This document shows positions 56,435-64,000 of a stretch of 64,000 nucleotides of DNA, in pieces. This DNA comes from Sphingomonas sp. Lineage in GTDB: Bacteria; Pseudomonadota; Alphaproteobacteria; Sphingomonadales; Sphingomonadaceae. Below the pieces are notes generated by a model. The model made no database searches and was not told where the DNA came from. It worked only from the letters and a program-made list of their open reading frames with translations. The stretch lies in assembly GCA_019753375.1 (NCBI GenBank), contig JAIELC010000027.1, positions 24,724-88,723 of the forward strand, read 5' to 3'. Each line of letters begins with the position of its first letter. Position 1 is the stretch's first letter. Both the position numbers and the translations under genes were made by a program.

Positions 56435-57205
56435 ATGGCCAGCGCGCCGCAATCACTGCCGCTCTTTTATACCGAGGTGCAGCCGCTTTCGAGCGTGACT
56501 CACGCCAACTTCCGGACCCGGCCGGTTGATCGCGCGACATTTCTGGTCGACCAGCATGCCATTCCGCTGACCGTTGATGAATTCTCGCTTGTCCAGCGGT
56601 TCATGCCGATCGTGTTCACCGGTGGACCCGAAGCCATCCCGCTCGCGCTGATGGGCCTGAACGAAGGCGTGAATGTTTTTGTGGATTCGGAAGGCAAGAT
56701 TACCGAACCCAATTTCTATGTTCCGGCCTATATCCGTCGCTACCCCTATATGCTGGCCCGGTTGCGGCCTGACAGCGATGAACTGTCTTTGTGCTTCGAC
56801 CCGTCTTTTGAAGGTGTGGGCGAATTTGAAGAGGGCGATGCGCTGTTCGAAAATGGCGAGCCGACCGCCGTCACCAAGGCGGTGCTGGAATTCAACCAGA
56901 TGTTCGAAGAAGCCGGCATGCGGACCGCGCAATTCATGAAGGAAGTTCAGGAACTGGGCTTGCTGATGGAAGGCGAAGTGACGATTCAGCCGGAAGGATC
57001 CGACAAGCCCTTCGTCTACCGCGGATTCCAGATGATTGATCAGGAAAAGCTGAACAATCTGCGCGGGGATCAGCTGCGCAAGATTGCCCAGTCGGGGTTG
57101 TTGCCGTTGCTCTACGCCCATCTTTTTTCGCTGGGCCTGATGCGCGAAATCTTTGAACGCCAGGCGCAGCTCGGCAAAATTCCAACGCCGGAACTGTCTA
57201 TCTAA
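56435..57205 (+). CDS. sapC: SapC family protein
   Basis: A 256-residue SapC-family protein (PF07277), so named from the Campylobacter S-layer gene cluster but widespread in alphaproteobacteria without S-layers. Conserved marks: HANFRTRP, YVPAYIRRYPYMLARLR and DALFENGEPT, with a helical end. ATG 56435 has GGAG 6 bases before it, provided by the upstream in-frame ATGGAG. Function unproven. The small-RNA promoter begins 30 bp after its stop. Confidence 0.87.
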   Translation: MASAPQSLPLFYTEVQPLSSVTHANFRTRPVDRATFLVDQHAIPLTVDEFSLVQRFMPIVFTGGPEAIPLALMGLNEGVNVFVDSEGKITEPNFYVPAYIRRYPYMLARLRPDSDELSLCFDPSFEGVGEFEEGDALFENGEPTAVTKAVLEFNQMFEEAGMRTAQFMKEVQELGLLMEGEVTIQPEGSDKPFVYRGFQMIDQEKLNNLRGDQLRKIAQSGLLPLLYAHLFSLGLMREIFERQAQLGKIPTPELSI

Positions 57206-57234
57206 AAATACAGCAAGATTGCGCATTCGCCGGC

Positions 57235-57263
57235 TTGAACACCGCGAAGCAGCCGCCTATATT
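57235..57263 (+). promoter_or_regulatory. Near-consensus sigma-70 promoter of the predicted small RNA
   Basis: TTGAAC (57235-57240), a 17-base spacer, and TATATT (57258-57263). The predicted start is near 57269-57271, directly before the first stem of the RNA. Confidence 0.7.
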
Positions 57264-57268
57264 TTGAG

Positions 57269-57378
57269 GGTAGAGCCGGGCTTCCCCCCTTTCGCCTGGC
57301 TCTGCGGCACGCCTTCGGGCGTGTCTCCTCCCTGAACCTTGGCCACCTCGTGCTCCTCGAGCACGGGGTGGTTTTTTT
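57269..57378 (+). ncRNA. Predicted small RNA with three stem-loops and C-rich anti-SD motifs
   Basis: About 110 nt. Stem 1: AGAGCCGGGC with GCCTGGCTCT (57272-57303), 10 bp, loop UUCCCCCCUUUC. Stem 2: GGCACGCC-UUCG-GGCGUGUC (57306-57325), a UUCG tetraloop. Then single-stranded CUCCUCCC (57325-57332), complementary to Shine-Dalgarno sequences. Stem 3 is a 13-bp terminator stem followed by seven U. It is driven by the promoter at 57235 and ends on the stop codon of the convergent amidohydrolase gene. The C-rich loop and CUCCUCCC recall alphaproteobacterial trans-acting sRNAs; identity with a named family is not established. Confidence 0.75.
57343..57378 (+). terminator. Intrinsic terminator of the small RNA
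   Basis: CCACCTCGTGCTC pairs with GAGCACGGGGTGG (one G-U) around CTC and is followed by TTTTTTT (57372-57378). This is the clearest Rho-independent terminator in the window. Confidence 0.9.
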
Positions 57379-58252
57379 ATTCGGCGGCAATCGGCGTGCG
57401 CAGGCTCAGTGCTTCGTCCGCGAGCGCGTCGATGATCGACCGCAGCAGGACCGCCGCCGCAGGCAGGCCCGTGCCCGGCTGGTCCAGCAGGGCATCAAGA
57501 TACAGCGATCGATCAAATTCGACCTGAACCGCGTGAATCCCCTGATTCGGTCGCGCGTGCCGGTCAAGGATATGGCCGCCCGAATAGGGCGTGTTGAGCG
57601 CATGGCGGACGCCATGCGAGTCGGCTGCCGCTTCGGCACGCGCCACGATCGCGCTGGCCGCCGCCCTGCCAAAGCGATCGCCAAAGACAATCCGGGCCGC
57701 GTCATCGGGCGCACCGAGCGGCGGCATCGAATGGATATCGAGCAGGATCGCAATCCCGAAGCGTGCCCGGGCGGCCGCCAGCGTGGCGCCAAGCGCGGCG
57801 TGATAGGGACGATAATCGTTGGCAATCCGCGCATCGACTTCATCACCGCGCAGCCGGCGCCGCCAGATATCGCCGCCGTCGGCAATCCGGCGCGGCACCA
57901 GCCCCAGCCCGCTGCGCAGTTTGATCGATTCGGTTGGCATGGTGCGGCGGTCGGCGCCGTCATCCAATTTGGGGTCTCGTTCATGTTCGCTGCGGTTCAG
58001 ATCGATCCACGCGCGTGCGGGCCGCTGGACGTACAGGGTTTCCTGGCGGCGCGCGGTCAACGCCACCTGGTCAATGAAGCGATCCTCCAGCGACAGCAGC
58101 GCGTCAATCGGCAGCCGAAGCGCGGACAGCATCGCCGCGGGGTACTCCCTGCCGGCATGGGGCACGGACAAGATGATCGGGCTGACAGGCATTGGCGGCC
58201 CGTGACGATCAAATGATATGGCAGGAACCGAACCCGTGGACATCGCTACCAT
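57377..58252 (-). CDS. N-formylglutamate amidohydrolase family protein
   Basis: A 291-residue zinc hydrolase of the N-formylglutamate amidohydrolase (HutG-like) fold. ILSVPHAGREYP has the first metal His, DLNRSEHERDP follows, LLDIHSMPP has the central DxH, and NTPYSGGHI is the late motif. ATG 58252 and 58243 are both possible and neither has a strong ribosome site. No hut genes are near, so the substrate may be another N-acyl amino acid. Its TAA overlaps the small-RNA terminator. Confidence 0.85.
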   Translation of the reverse strand: MVAMSTGSVPAISFDRHGPPMPVSPIILSVPHAGREYPAAMLSALRLPIDALLSLEDRFIDQVALTARRQETLYVQRPARAWIDLNRSEHERDPKLDDGADRRTMPTESIKLRSGLGLVPRRIADGGDIWRRRLRGDEVDARIANDYRPYHAALGATLAAARARFGIAILLDIHSMPPLGAPDDAARIVFGDRFGRAAASAIVARAEAAADSHGVRHALNTPYSGGHILDRHARPNQGIHAVQVEFDRSLYLDALLDQPGTGLPAAAVLLRSIIDALADEALSLRTPIAAE

Positions 58253-58358
58253 GACCTAGGCGCTCAATCTGATCGTCGCAATCATTCTGCCGCCAGACCA
58301 TCTGGAAAGTTTCAAGCGATTGGCGCATACACCGTCGGCCATGGATCGAGGGGCCTTG

Positions 58359-58736
58359 ATGATCAGAATATTGCTTGCCGAAGACGATCAGGTGATGCGC
58401 GATTATCTGACGCGCGCGCTTGAAAAGGCTGGCTATGCGGTCAGTGCGGTCGATCGGGGCACAGCCGCGATTCCCCTGCTGGAAACGGACCATTTTGATC
58501 TGTTGCTGACCGATATCGTGATGCCGGAAATGGACGGTATCGAACTGGCGCAGAAGGCTGCCGAAATGGACCCCAAATTGCGGGTGATGTTCATTACCGG
58601 TTTCGCTGCCGTGACGCTGAAGGCGGGAAAATCAATGCCCCAGGCGCGCGTCCTGTCCAAGCCGTTCCACCTGCGCGATCTGGTGCTTGAAGTGGATCGC
58701 ATGTTTGAATTGGGCAGCGCGAGCGGGCTGACCTGA
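58359..58736 (+). CDS. cpdR: Response regulator CpdR
   Basis: A 125-residue single-domain receiver with no output domain. MIRILLAEDDQVMRDYLTRAL and TDIVMPEMDGIELA are CpdR hallmarks. Phospho-acceptor Asp52, acidic Glu8-Asp9-Asp10 and the Lys of SKPF are present. In Caulobacter, unphosphorylated CpdR localises ClpXP and primes substrate degradation in the cell cycle. ATG 58359 follows GAGGGG; upstream in-frame ATGs at 58320 and 58341 are rejected. Confidence 0.93.
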   Translation: MIRILLAEDDQVMRDYLTRALEKAGYAVSAVDRGTAAIPLLETDHFDLLLTDIVMPEMDGIELAQKAAEMDPKLRVMFITGFAAVTLKAGKSMPQARVLSKPFHLRDLVLEVDRMFELGSASGLT

Positions 58737-58794
58737 CATAATCTCCCAATTCGCTTGCGCGCGGCACGGCCCTTGGCTAAAGCGCGCGCCTCGT

Positions 58795-58869
58795 GGGCGT
58801 GTAGCTCAGTGGTAGAGCACTGTGTTGACATCGCAGGGGTCGCAAGTTCAATCCTTGCCACGCCCACCA
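58795..58869 (+). tRNA. tRNA-Val (anticodon GAC)
   Basis: A 75-base tRNA with encoded CCA. The acceptor stem GGGCGTG pairs with CACGCCC, the D arm has GTAGCTCAGTGGTAGAGC, the anticodon loop TTGACAT has GAC in the centre (reads GUC, Val), and the T arm is GTTCAATCC with slightly irregular pairing. A perfect terminator follows at 58872-58907. Confidence 0.95.
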
Positions 58870-58871
58870 TT

Positions 58872-58907
58872 AAAAGCCCGCTTTCCTATTGGGACGGCGG
58901 GCTTTTT
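58872..58907 (+). terminator. Intrinsic terminator after tRNA-Val
   Basis: AAAAGCCCGC and GCGGGCTTTTT form a stem over a 15-base loop, 2 bases after the tRNA's CCA, with the run of T provided by the stem itself. Confidence 0.85.
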
Positions 58908-59031
58908 CGTGTCCGGGGCGCGCCCAGCTGTTCGGCCAGCCGCTGGCAGCACGCGGTGACGGACCGGATTGCCTCACAACGGTCGCTCGCGGTATCGCTT
59001 TGTGGCGTCGAACAAGGGGTGGGAAACATCA

Positions 59032-59442
59032 ATGAGTGAACAGATCGTCATCTGGCACAACCCGGCATGCGGCACGTCGCGCAACACGCTGGCGATGATC
59101 CGCGCAAGCGGTGCCGAACCCGTAGTAATCGAATATCTGAAAACACCCCCCAGCCGCGAGACGCTGACCGCGCTGATCGCCGCCGCCGGGCTGACGCCGC
59201 GCGCCCTGCTTCGTCAGAAAGGAACGCCCTTCGTCGAGATGGGTTTGGACGACGAAACGCTGAGCGACGACGCGCTGATCGATGCGATGATGGCGGCGCC
59301 GATTCTGATCAACCGGCCGATTGTCCAGACCCCGCTGGGGGTGCGGCTTTGCCGACCGTCGGAAATCGTTCTGGACATTCTGCCAACCGCGCTTGCCGAC
59401 GATTTCGCCAAAGAAGATGGCGAAATAATCAAGGCGCCATGA
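59032..59442 (+). CDS. arsC: Arsenate reductase, glutaredoxin-linked (ArsC)
   Basis: A 136-residue ArsC of the E. coli plasmid type. The active Cys13 in HNPACGTSRNTL (CX5R-like, Arg17), the FVEMGLDDE mid region and the ILINRPIVQTPLGVRLCRP segment with the conserved Arg residues are present. It reduces arsenate to arsenite with glutathione and glutaredoxin. The next gene, an aquaglyceroporin, would let arsenite out. No ArsR, ArsB or ArsH is seen. Confidence 0.92.
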   Translation: MSEQIVIWHNPACGTSRNTLAMIRASGAEPVVIEYLKTPPSRETLTALIAAAGLTPRALLRQKGTPFVEMGLDDETLSDDALIDAMMAAPILINRPIVQTPLGVRLCRPSEIVLDILPTALADDFAKEDGEIIKAP

Positions 59443-59503
59443 TGGCCAGGACACCGCTGCCCAACCGGAGGGGCGGTACCGGCGCCTTGCGGAGACTTCG
59501 GTC

Positions 59504-60172
59504 ATGACCGTTGCATTGCCGCGCCGATTGCTTGGCGAAGCGGTCGGCGCATTTTTCCTGTTTGCGACCGTGGTTGGTTCAGGAATCATGGCGGAGCGGC
59601 TGGCCGGTGGAAATGTTGCGGTTGCACTCCTGGCGAATACGATGGCGACGGGTGCGATCTTGTTTGTCCTGATCACGATGATTGGCCCGATTTCCGGCGC
59701 CCATTTCAATCCGGCGGTAAGCCTTGTGGCGGCGATGCGTGGCGATCTGCGGTGGTGGGATGCCATGGCCTATTCGGTTGTCGTGTCGTTAGGCGGCATT
59801 GTCGGTGTCTGGGCGGCGCATCTGATGTTCGACCTGCCGATATTGCAATGGTCTGTCCGGCCGCGCTCGGGAATTGGACAATGGATGGGGGAAGGCATTG
59901 CCACCTTCGGGTTGATGATGACCATTGTTGGAACCGTCCGCCACCGGCCAAGTTGGGTGCCGATCAGTGTCGCTTGCTATATTTCGGCCGCCTATTGGTT
60001 CACCTCGTCAACCAGCTTTGCCAACCCGGCAATAACCGTCGCGCGAAGTTTGACTGACAGCTTTGCAGGCATTGCTCCGGCCGATGTTGGCATGTTCATG
60101 ATCGCACAGCTGGCGGGGGCAGTGACCGGCGCAATATTCGCCTCCGCGCTGTTCGATAGCCCTCCTCCGTAG
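59504..60172 (+). CDS. aqpS: Aquaglyceroporin (MIP family), probable arsenite channel AqpS
   Basis: A 222-residue MIP channel with six membrane helices. The two NPA boxes are GAHFNPAVSL (Asn69-Pro70-Ala71) and SFANPAITVARS (Asn174-Pro175-Ala176), with selectivity Arg181. It lies 61 bp after arsC. In Sinorhizobium, aqpS in the ars operon lets arsenite out down its gradient; the same pairing is inferred here. It could instead be a water or glycerol channel. Confidence 0.82.
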   Translation: MTVALPRRLLGEAVGAFFLFATVVGSGIMAERLAGGNVAVALLANTMATGAILFVLITMIGPISGAHFNPAVSLVAAMRGDLRWWDAMAYSVVVSLGGIVGVWAAHLMFDLPILQWSVRPRSGIGQWMGEGIATFGLMMTIVGTVRHRPSWVPISVACYISAAYWFTSSTSFANPAITVARSLTDSFAGIAPADVGMFMIAQLAGAVTGAIFASALFDSPPP

Positions 60173-60274
60173 CCACCAGATGATTTTCACACCTGGTTGT
60201 TTGGTGTAGCGGCGAATTGCGAGCCAGCCACTGATCGACAGTTCGCGGACCCTGACTGCAAAAGGATCATCATC

Positions 60275-62239
60275 GTGCTGGGTGTCTGTTACTATCCCGA
60301 ACACTGGCCCGAAGCCTGTTGGGCAGACGATGCCGCCAGCATGGCCGCGCTGGGGCTTTCCTATGTCCGGATCGGCGAATTTGCCTGGTCGCGGCTGGAG
60401 CCTGATCCTGGCCGGTATGATTTCGGCTGGTTTGACCGTGCGATCGAAACGCTGGGCGCTGCGGGGCTGAAGGTCGTAATCGGCACGCCGACCGCAACCC
60501 CGCCGAAATGGCTGATTGATCGCCATCCCGATATCTTGCCCGTCGATCCCGCTACCGGGCGGGTGCGCGGTTTCGGATCGCGGCGGCATTATGATTTTTC
60601 CAGCGCCAATTATCACCGGGAAGCGATGCGGATCACCACCGTGCTTGCCGAACGCTATGGCCAACATGCTGCAGTCGCCGGCTGGCAGACCGATAATGAG
60701 ATCAGCTGTCACGACACGACGCTCAGCGCGTCAGACGCGGCGCGCGACGGCTTCCGCGCCTGGTGTCGCGATCGCTACGGCAGTATTGCCGCGCTCAACG
60801 CCGCCTGGGGCAATGTGTTCTGGTCGATGGAGTACCGCGATTTCGCCGAAATCGAGCTGCCCTTTGGTGCGGTGACCGAAACCAGCCCGGCGCACCGCAT
60901 GGCGTTCAAACGCTACGCGTCCGATCGGGTCGTGGCGTTCCATCGCGACATGGTTGCGATCCTGCGCGCGCATGCGCCCGGCCGCTTCATTACCCATAAT
61001 TTTATCCCGATGAACGAAACCGGGGTCGACAATCACGCGCTTGCCGCGCCGCTCGATTTTGCGAGTTATGACAATTATCCGCTCGGCCGCACCGATCTGG
61101 TGATGCAGCGGGCAACGGCGGCCGAATTCCGGCCCTATATGCGCACGGGTCACCCCGATTTCGGCGCGTTTTTCTTTGACCAGACGCGCTGCCTGACGGG
61201 TCGGTCCTTCTGGGTCATGGAACAGCAACCCGGGCCGGTGAACTGGGCTGGCCATAATCCAAGCCCGGCACCCGGCATGGTGCGGCTGTGGAGCTGGGAA
61301 GCCTTTGCGCACGGCGCTGATGTCGTCAGCTATTTTCGCTGGCGCCAGGTACCGTTCGCGCAGGAACAGATGCACGCCGGACTGCGTCGGCCCGATAACA
61401 GCGAAGCCGAGGCATGGCCGGAGATTGAACGCCTTGCCGCCGAATTGAGCGGGATCGACCTGACCGGAAACCCGGCCGCCAAGGCGAGCGTCGCGCTGAT
61501 CGTCGATACCGAAGCCCAATGGCTGAACGAGGTGGAGCGGCAAGGCGACAGCTATGATTACACCCGCGTCTTGCTCGATTGGTACCGGGCGCTGCGTGCG
61601 CTGGGGCTCGATGTCGATTTTGTCGCGCCGGGCGGCGATGTCGCGGGCTATCGGTTGATCCTGGCGCCCTGCCTGGCGATGCCGGATGCGGGGTTCGTCG
61701 AGCAACTGGCGCAAAGCGGCGCCACGCTGCTGTTCGGCCCGCGTTCCGGCGCCAAAACCAAAGACGTCACCATTGTCGACGGCCTGCCCCCCGGCCCGCT
61801 GCGCGCCCTGTTGCCCATCCGAATCCTGTCGACCGAAACACTGCGCCCCGACTGTCCTGAGACGATCCGGCTGGGGGATCGCACCCATGCCAGCACGATG
61901 TGGCGCGAATCGGTCGATCCGGGCAGTTGCGACGTTCTTGCTCGTTACGCCGATGACCGCCCGGCGCTGGTCAGGGCAGGCAAGGCCCATTATCTGGCCA
62001 CGCTGACCGATGACGCGTTCCTGGTCGAGCTTTTCGAACAATTATGCGCGACGATCGGCATCGCGACCGTGCGGCTCGCCCATGATCTGCGGCTCAGGAC
62101 GCGCGGCACGCTGGCATTTGCGCTCAACTACGCCGCTGTTGCGGTCGACACCCCCGCCCCGCCGGGAGCGCATTATCTGCTCGGCGGCCCCGTCATTCCT
62201 GCCCGGGATCTGGCGATCTGGCGCATCAGTTCGACGTGA
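60275..62239 (+). CDS. Beta-galactosidase, GH42 family
   Basis: A 654-residue GH42 enzyme. The TIM barrel begins [10 protein letters not shown], the acid/base Glu142 lies in QTDNEISCH, and the nucleophile Glu316 in [14 protein letters not shown] trimerisation domain (about 390-590) and a small beta domain follow. GTG 60275 has AAAGGA 9 bases upstream; the longer frame from 60197 is rejected. It probably removes beta-galactosyl residues from plant oligosaccharides. No transporter or regulator is next to it. Confidence 0.93.
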   Translation: MLGVCYYPEHWPEACWADDAASMAALGLSYVRIGEFAWSRLEPDPGRYDFGWFDRAIETLGAAGLKVVIGTPTATPPKWLIDRHPDILPVDPATGRVRGFGSRRHYDFSSANYHREAMRITTVLAERYGQHAAVAGWQTDNEISCHDTTLSASDAARDGFRAWCRDRYGSIAALNAAWGNVFWSMEYRDFAEIELPFGAVTETSPAHRMAFKRYASDRVVAFHRDMVAILRAHAPGRFITHNFIPMNETGVDNHALAAPLDFASYDNYPLGRTDLVMQRATAAEFRPYMRTGHPDFGAFFFDQTRCLTGRSFWVMEQQPGPVNWAGHNPSPAPGMVRLWSWEAFAHGADVVSYFRWRQVPFAQEQMHAGLRRPDNSEAEAWPEIERLAAELSGIDLTGNPAAKASVALIVDTEAQWLNEVERQGDSYDYTRVLLDWYRALRALGLDVDFVAPGGDVAGYRLILAPCLAMPDAGFVEQLAQSGATLLFGPRSGAKTKDVTIVDGLPPGPLRALLPIRILSTETLRPDCPETIRLGDRTHASTMWRESVDPGSCDVLARYADDRPALVRAGKAHYLATLTDDAFLVELFEQLCATIGIATVRLAHDLRLRTRGTLAFALNYAAVAVDTPAPPGAHYLLGGPVIPARDLAIWRISST

Positions 62240-62364
62240 CGCGAAGAAATTGGCGCGATTGGGTGCGCGCTGTGCATTGCCCCGGCTGACAGCCCGACTG
62301 GCTTGTGGCATCGGTAATTTAATTACAAAAAATCGAGTCGGCGGCACGGCCGTGGGAGATAGTC

Positions 62365-63864
62365 ATGCGTAGTATCGATCATCATATCGTGGGTCATTCG
62401 GGCGGCGGTGGATCGCGGCAAAGCGATGTGTTTGATCCCAATACGGGCGCGGTGCAGGCACGGGTGGTGCTGGGGACGGCGGCTGATCTGGAACGCGCGG
62501 TCGCGGCCGCGCTGAAGGTTCAGCCGGGCTGGGCGGCAACCAACCCGCAGCGCCGGGCGCGCGTGATGTTCGAATTCAAACGGCTGGTCGAAGCCAATAT
62601 CGACGAACTGGCGCAGCTATTGTCGTCGGAGCACGGCAAGGTTGTCGCAGACGCGAAGGGCGATGTGCAGCGCGGGCTCGACGTGATCGAATTTGCCTGC
62701 GGGGTCCCGCATTTGTTGAAGGGCGACTATACGCAGGGCGCAGGGCCCGGCATTGACGTGTACTCGATGCGCCAGCCGCTGGGGATCGGCGCCGGTATCA
62801 CCCCGTTCAACTTTCCGGCGATGATCCCGATGTGGATGTTTGGGGTGGCGATTGCCTGTGGCAATGCGTTCATCCTGAAGCCAAGCGAACGTGACCCCAG
62901 CGTGCCGGTGCGGCTGGCGCAGCTGATGCAGGAAGCCGGCGCTCCCGAAGGCATTTTGCAGGTCGTGAACGGCGACAAGGAAATGGTCGACGCGATCCTC
63001 GATCACCCGGCGATCAGCGCGGTCAGCTTTGTCGGATCGTCCGATGTCGCCCATTATATCTATCGGCGCGGCGTCGATGCGGGCAAGCGCGTGCAGGCAA
63101 TGGGCGGCGCCAAGAACCACGGCGTCGTGATGCCCGATGCCGATCTGGATCAGGTTGTTGCCGAGCTTTCGGGTGCGGCCTTTGGGTCGGCGGGCGAACG
63201 CTGCATGGCGTTGCCGGTCGTCGTCCCGGTTGGCGACAAGACCGCGGAAGCGCTGCGCGAGAAACTGCTGCCCGCGATCGCTGCGCTGCGCGTGGGTGTG
63301 TCGAGCGATGCCGAGGCGCATTACGGCCCGGTGGTGAACGCGGCGCACAAGGCGCGGGTGGAAAACTGGATTCAGACTGGCGTTGATGAAGGCGCGGAAC
63401 TGGTCGTCGACGGGCGCGGGTTCAGCCTGCAGGGCCATGAAAAGGGCTTTTTCATCGGTCCCAGCCTGTTCGATCACGTCAAGCCCGACATGCAAAGCTA
63501 TAAGGAAGAGATTTTCGGCCCGGTGCTGCAAATCGTCCGCGCCAGGGATTTTGAAGAAGCGCTGCGCCTGCCGAGCGAGCATCAATATGGCAATGGTGTC
63601 GCGCTTTTCACGCGCAACGGCCATGCCGCGCGTGAATTTGCAGCGCGCGTCAATGTCGGGATGGTCGGTATCAATGTGCCGATCCCGGTGCCGGTGGCGT
63701 ATCACAGCTTCGGCGGCTGGAAGCGCAGTGCGTTCGGGGACACCAACCAGCACGGGATGGAAGGCGTGAAGTTCTGGACCAAGATCAAAACCGTGACCCA
63801 GCGCTGGCCTGATGGCGGCGTTGGCGATACCGAAAACGCTTTCGTCATTCCGACCATGGGCTGA
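62365..63864 (+). CDS. mmsA: Methylmalonate-semialdehyde dehydrogenase, CoA-acylating
   Basis: A 499-residue aldehyde dehydrogenase. The catalytic Cys280 is in GSAGERCMALPVVVPVG, the cofactor loop is FVGSSDVAHYIY, and ITPFNFPAMIPMWM is the MmsA signature that distinguishes it from other ALDHs. It converts methylmalonate or malonate semialdehyde to propionyl- or acetyl-CoA in valine and inositol breakdown. GGGAG precedes the ATG. An acyl-CoA dehydrogenase gene follows after 2 bases. Confidence 0.95.
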   Translation: MRSIDHHIVGHSGGGGSRQSDVFDPNTGAVQARVVLGTAADLERAVAAALKVQPGWAATNPQRRARVMFEFKRLVEANIDELAQLLSSEHGKVVADAKGDVQRGLDVIEFACGVPHLLKGDYTQGAGPGIDVYSMRQPLGIGAGITPFNFPAMIPMWMFGVAIACGNAFILKPSERDPSVPVRLAQLMQEAGAPEGILQVVNGDKEMVDAILDHPAISAVSFVGSSDVAHYIYRRGVDAGKRVQAMGGAKNHGVVMPDADLDQVVAELSGAAFGSAGERCMALPVVVPVGDKTAEALREKLLPAIAALRVGVSSDAEAHYGPVVNAAHKARVENWIQTGVDEGAELVVDGRGFSLQGHEKGFFIGPSLFDHVKPDMQSYKEEIFGPVLQIVRARDFEEALRLPSEHQYGNGVALFTRNGHAAREFAARVNVGMVGINVPIPVPVAYHSFGGWKRSAFGDTNQHGMEGVKFWTKIKTVTQRWPDGGVGDTENAFVIPTMG

Positions 63865-63866
63865 AC

Positions 63867-64000
63867 ATGACCAACCAATTTGATCTGACCGACGATCAGC
63901 GCGAGATCCAGGATCTGGCCCGCAAATTCACGGCTGACCGGATCACCCCCTTTGCCGGGGAATGGGATGAAAAGCACCTGTTCCCGCGATCGACGATCAA
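63867..64000 (+). CDS. Acyl-CoA dehydrogenase, N-terminal part (probable isobutyryl-CoA dehydrogenase)
   Basis: The first 44 codons are in the window. TDDQREIQDLARKFTADRI and the HLFPRSTI segment are the usual N-terminal helices of acyl-CoA dehydrogenases. It starts 2 bases after mmsA, so both are in one operon; with mmsA, an isobutyryl-CoA dehydrogenase of valine degradation is likely. The active residues lie beyond the window edge. Confidence 0.85.
   Translation, partial: MTNQFDLTDDQREIQDLARKFTADRITPFAGEWDEKHLFPRSTI

Noticed and set aside
60731-62041. 436-codon frame antisense to the GH42 gene
   Set aside because: Shadow of a clear glycosidase frame; no recognisable features and no ribosome site.

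Overview
The window looks like chromosomal DNA of a GC-rich alphaproteobacterium, most likely a sphingomonad (Sphingomonas/Sphingopyxis/Novosphingobium type). This rests on the protein families and their order (SapC, DUF1192, DUF1013/TrcR, CpdR, a carotenoid desaturase, an EL222-like LOV-HTH protein, and the sdhB-zapE-mdh-sucD-sucA-sucB-lpd order) and on an alphaproteobacterial SOS box. It is dense, ordinary core genome with one small accessory patch. There is no prophage, no complete IS element and no CRISPR array.

Layout. 1-9200: the end of an unknown gene, creD, an FMN-dependent hydroxy-acid dehydrogenase, a CrtI-type desaturase, an SDR, sdhB, a thioesterase, zapE and an acyltransferase. 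9269-18487: the TCA-cycle block mdh, an AT-richer secreted orphan, sucD, sucA, sucB and lpd, with hairpin repeats in its gaps. 18510-20178: an unknown gene behind a palindromic operator, and a LOV blue-light regulator divergent from SOS-controlled uvrA. 22810-25816: the accessory patch, with a second frameshifted copy of the uvrA tail, a nucleotidyltransferase-type toxin candidate, DUF433 plus a truncated DUF5615 toxin, BrnT/BrnA and a YedK (SRAP) gene of which a 58-bp piece is copied upstream. 25984-28749: small envelope and stress proteins, a cold-shock protein and a SleB hydrolase.

28904-39828 is a long minus-strand block: an M16 peptidase, a small membrane protein, tgt, a HAD phosphatase, an EF-hand protein, queA, a cyclophilin, coaD, ispA, xseB and an acyl-CoA ligase. 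It supplies queuosine (tgt, queA), isoprenoid (ispA) and CoA (coaD) functions. 39887-49736: a membrane diguanylate cyclase, clpA, DUF1192, a quinone oxidoreductase, a GST, a TonB-like protein, a glycine-zipper protein, an LpxH-like phosphoesterase and a glycosyltransferase. 50144-58736: trcR, an MBL hydrolase, a YqhA protein, DUF1289, an RhlE helicase, a GlcD-like dehydrogenase, SapC, a likely new small RNA, an N-formylglutamate amidohydrolase and cpdR. 58795-64000: tRNA-Val, an arsC-aquaporin pair, a GH42 beta-galactosidase, mmsA and the start of an acyl-CoA dehydrogenase (valine catabolism).

The most interesting items are a probable small RNA at 57269-57378, with a near-consensus promoter, three stem-loops, C-rich anti-Shine-Dalgarno motifs and a perfect intrinsic terminator, and the uvrA-tail duplication around toxin-like genes. 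Functions were assigned by reading the sequence and recalling family signatures; no search was run.
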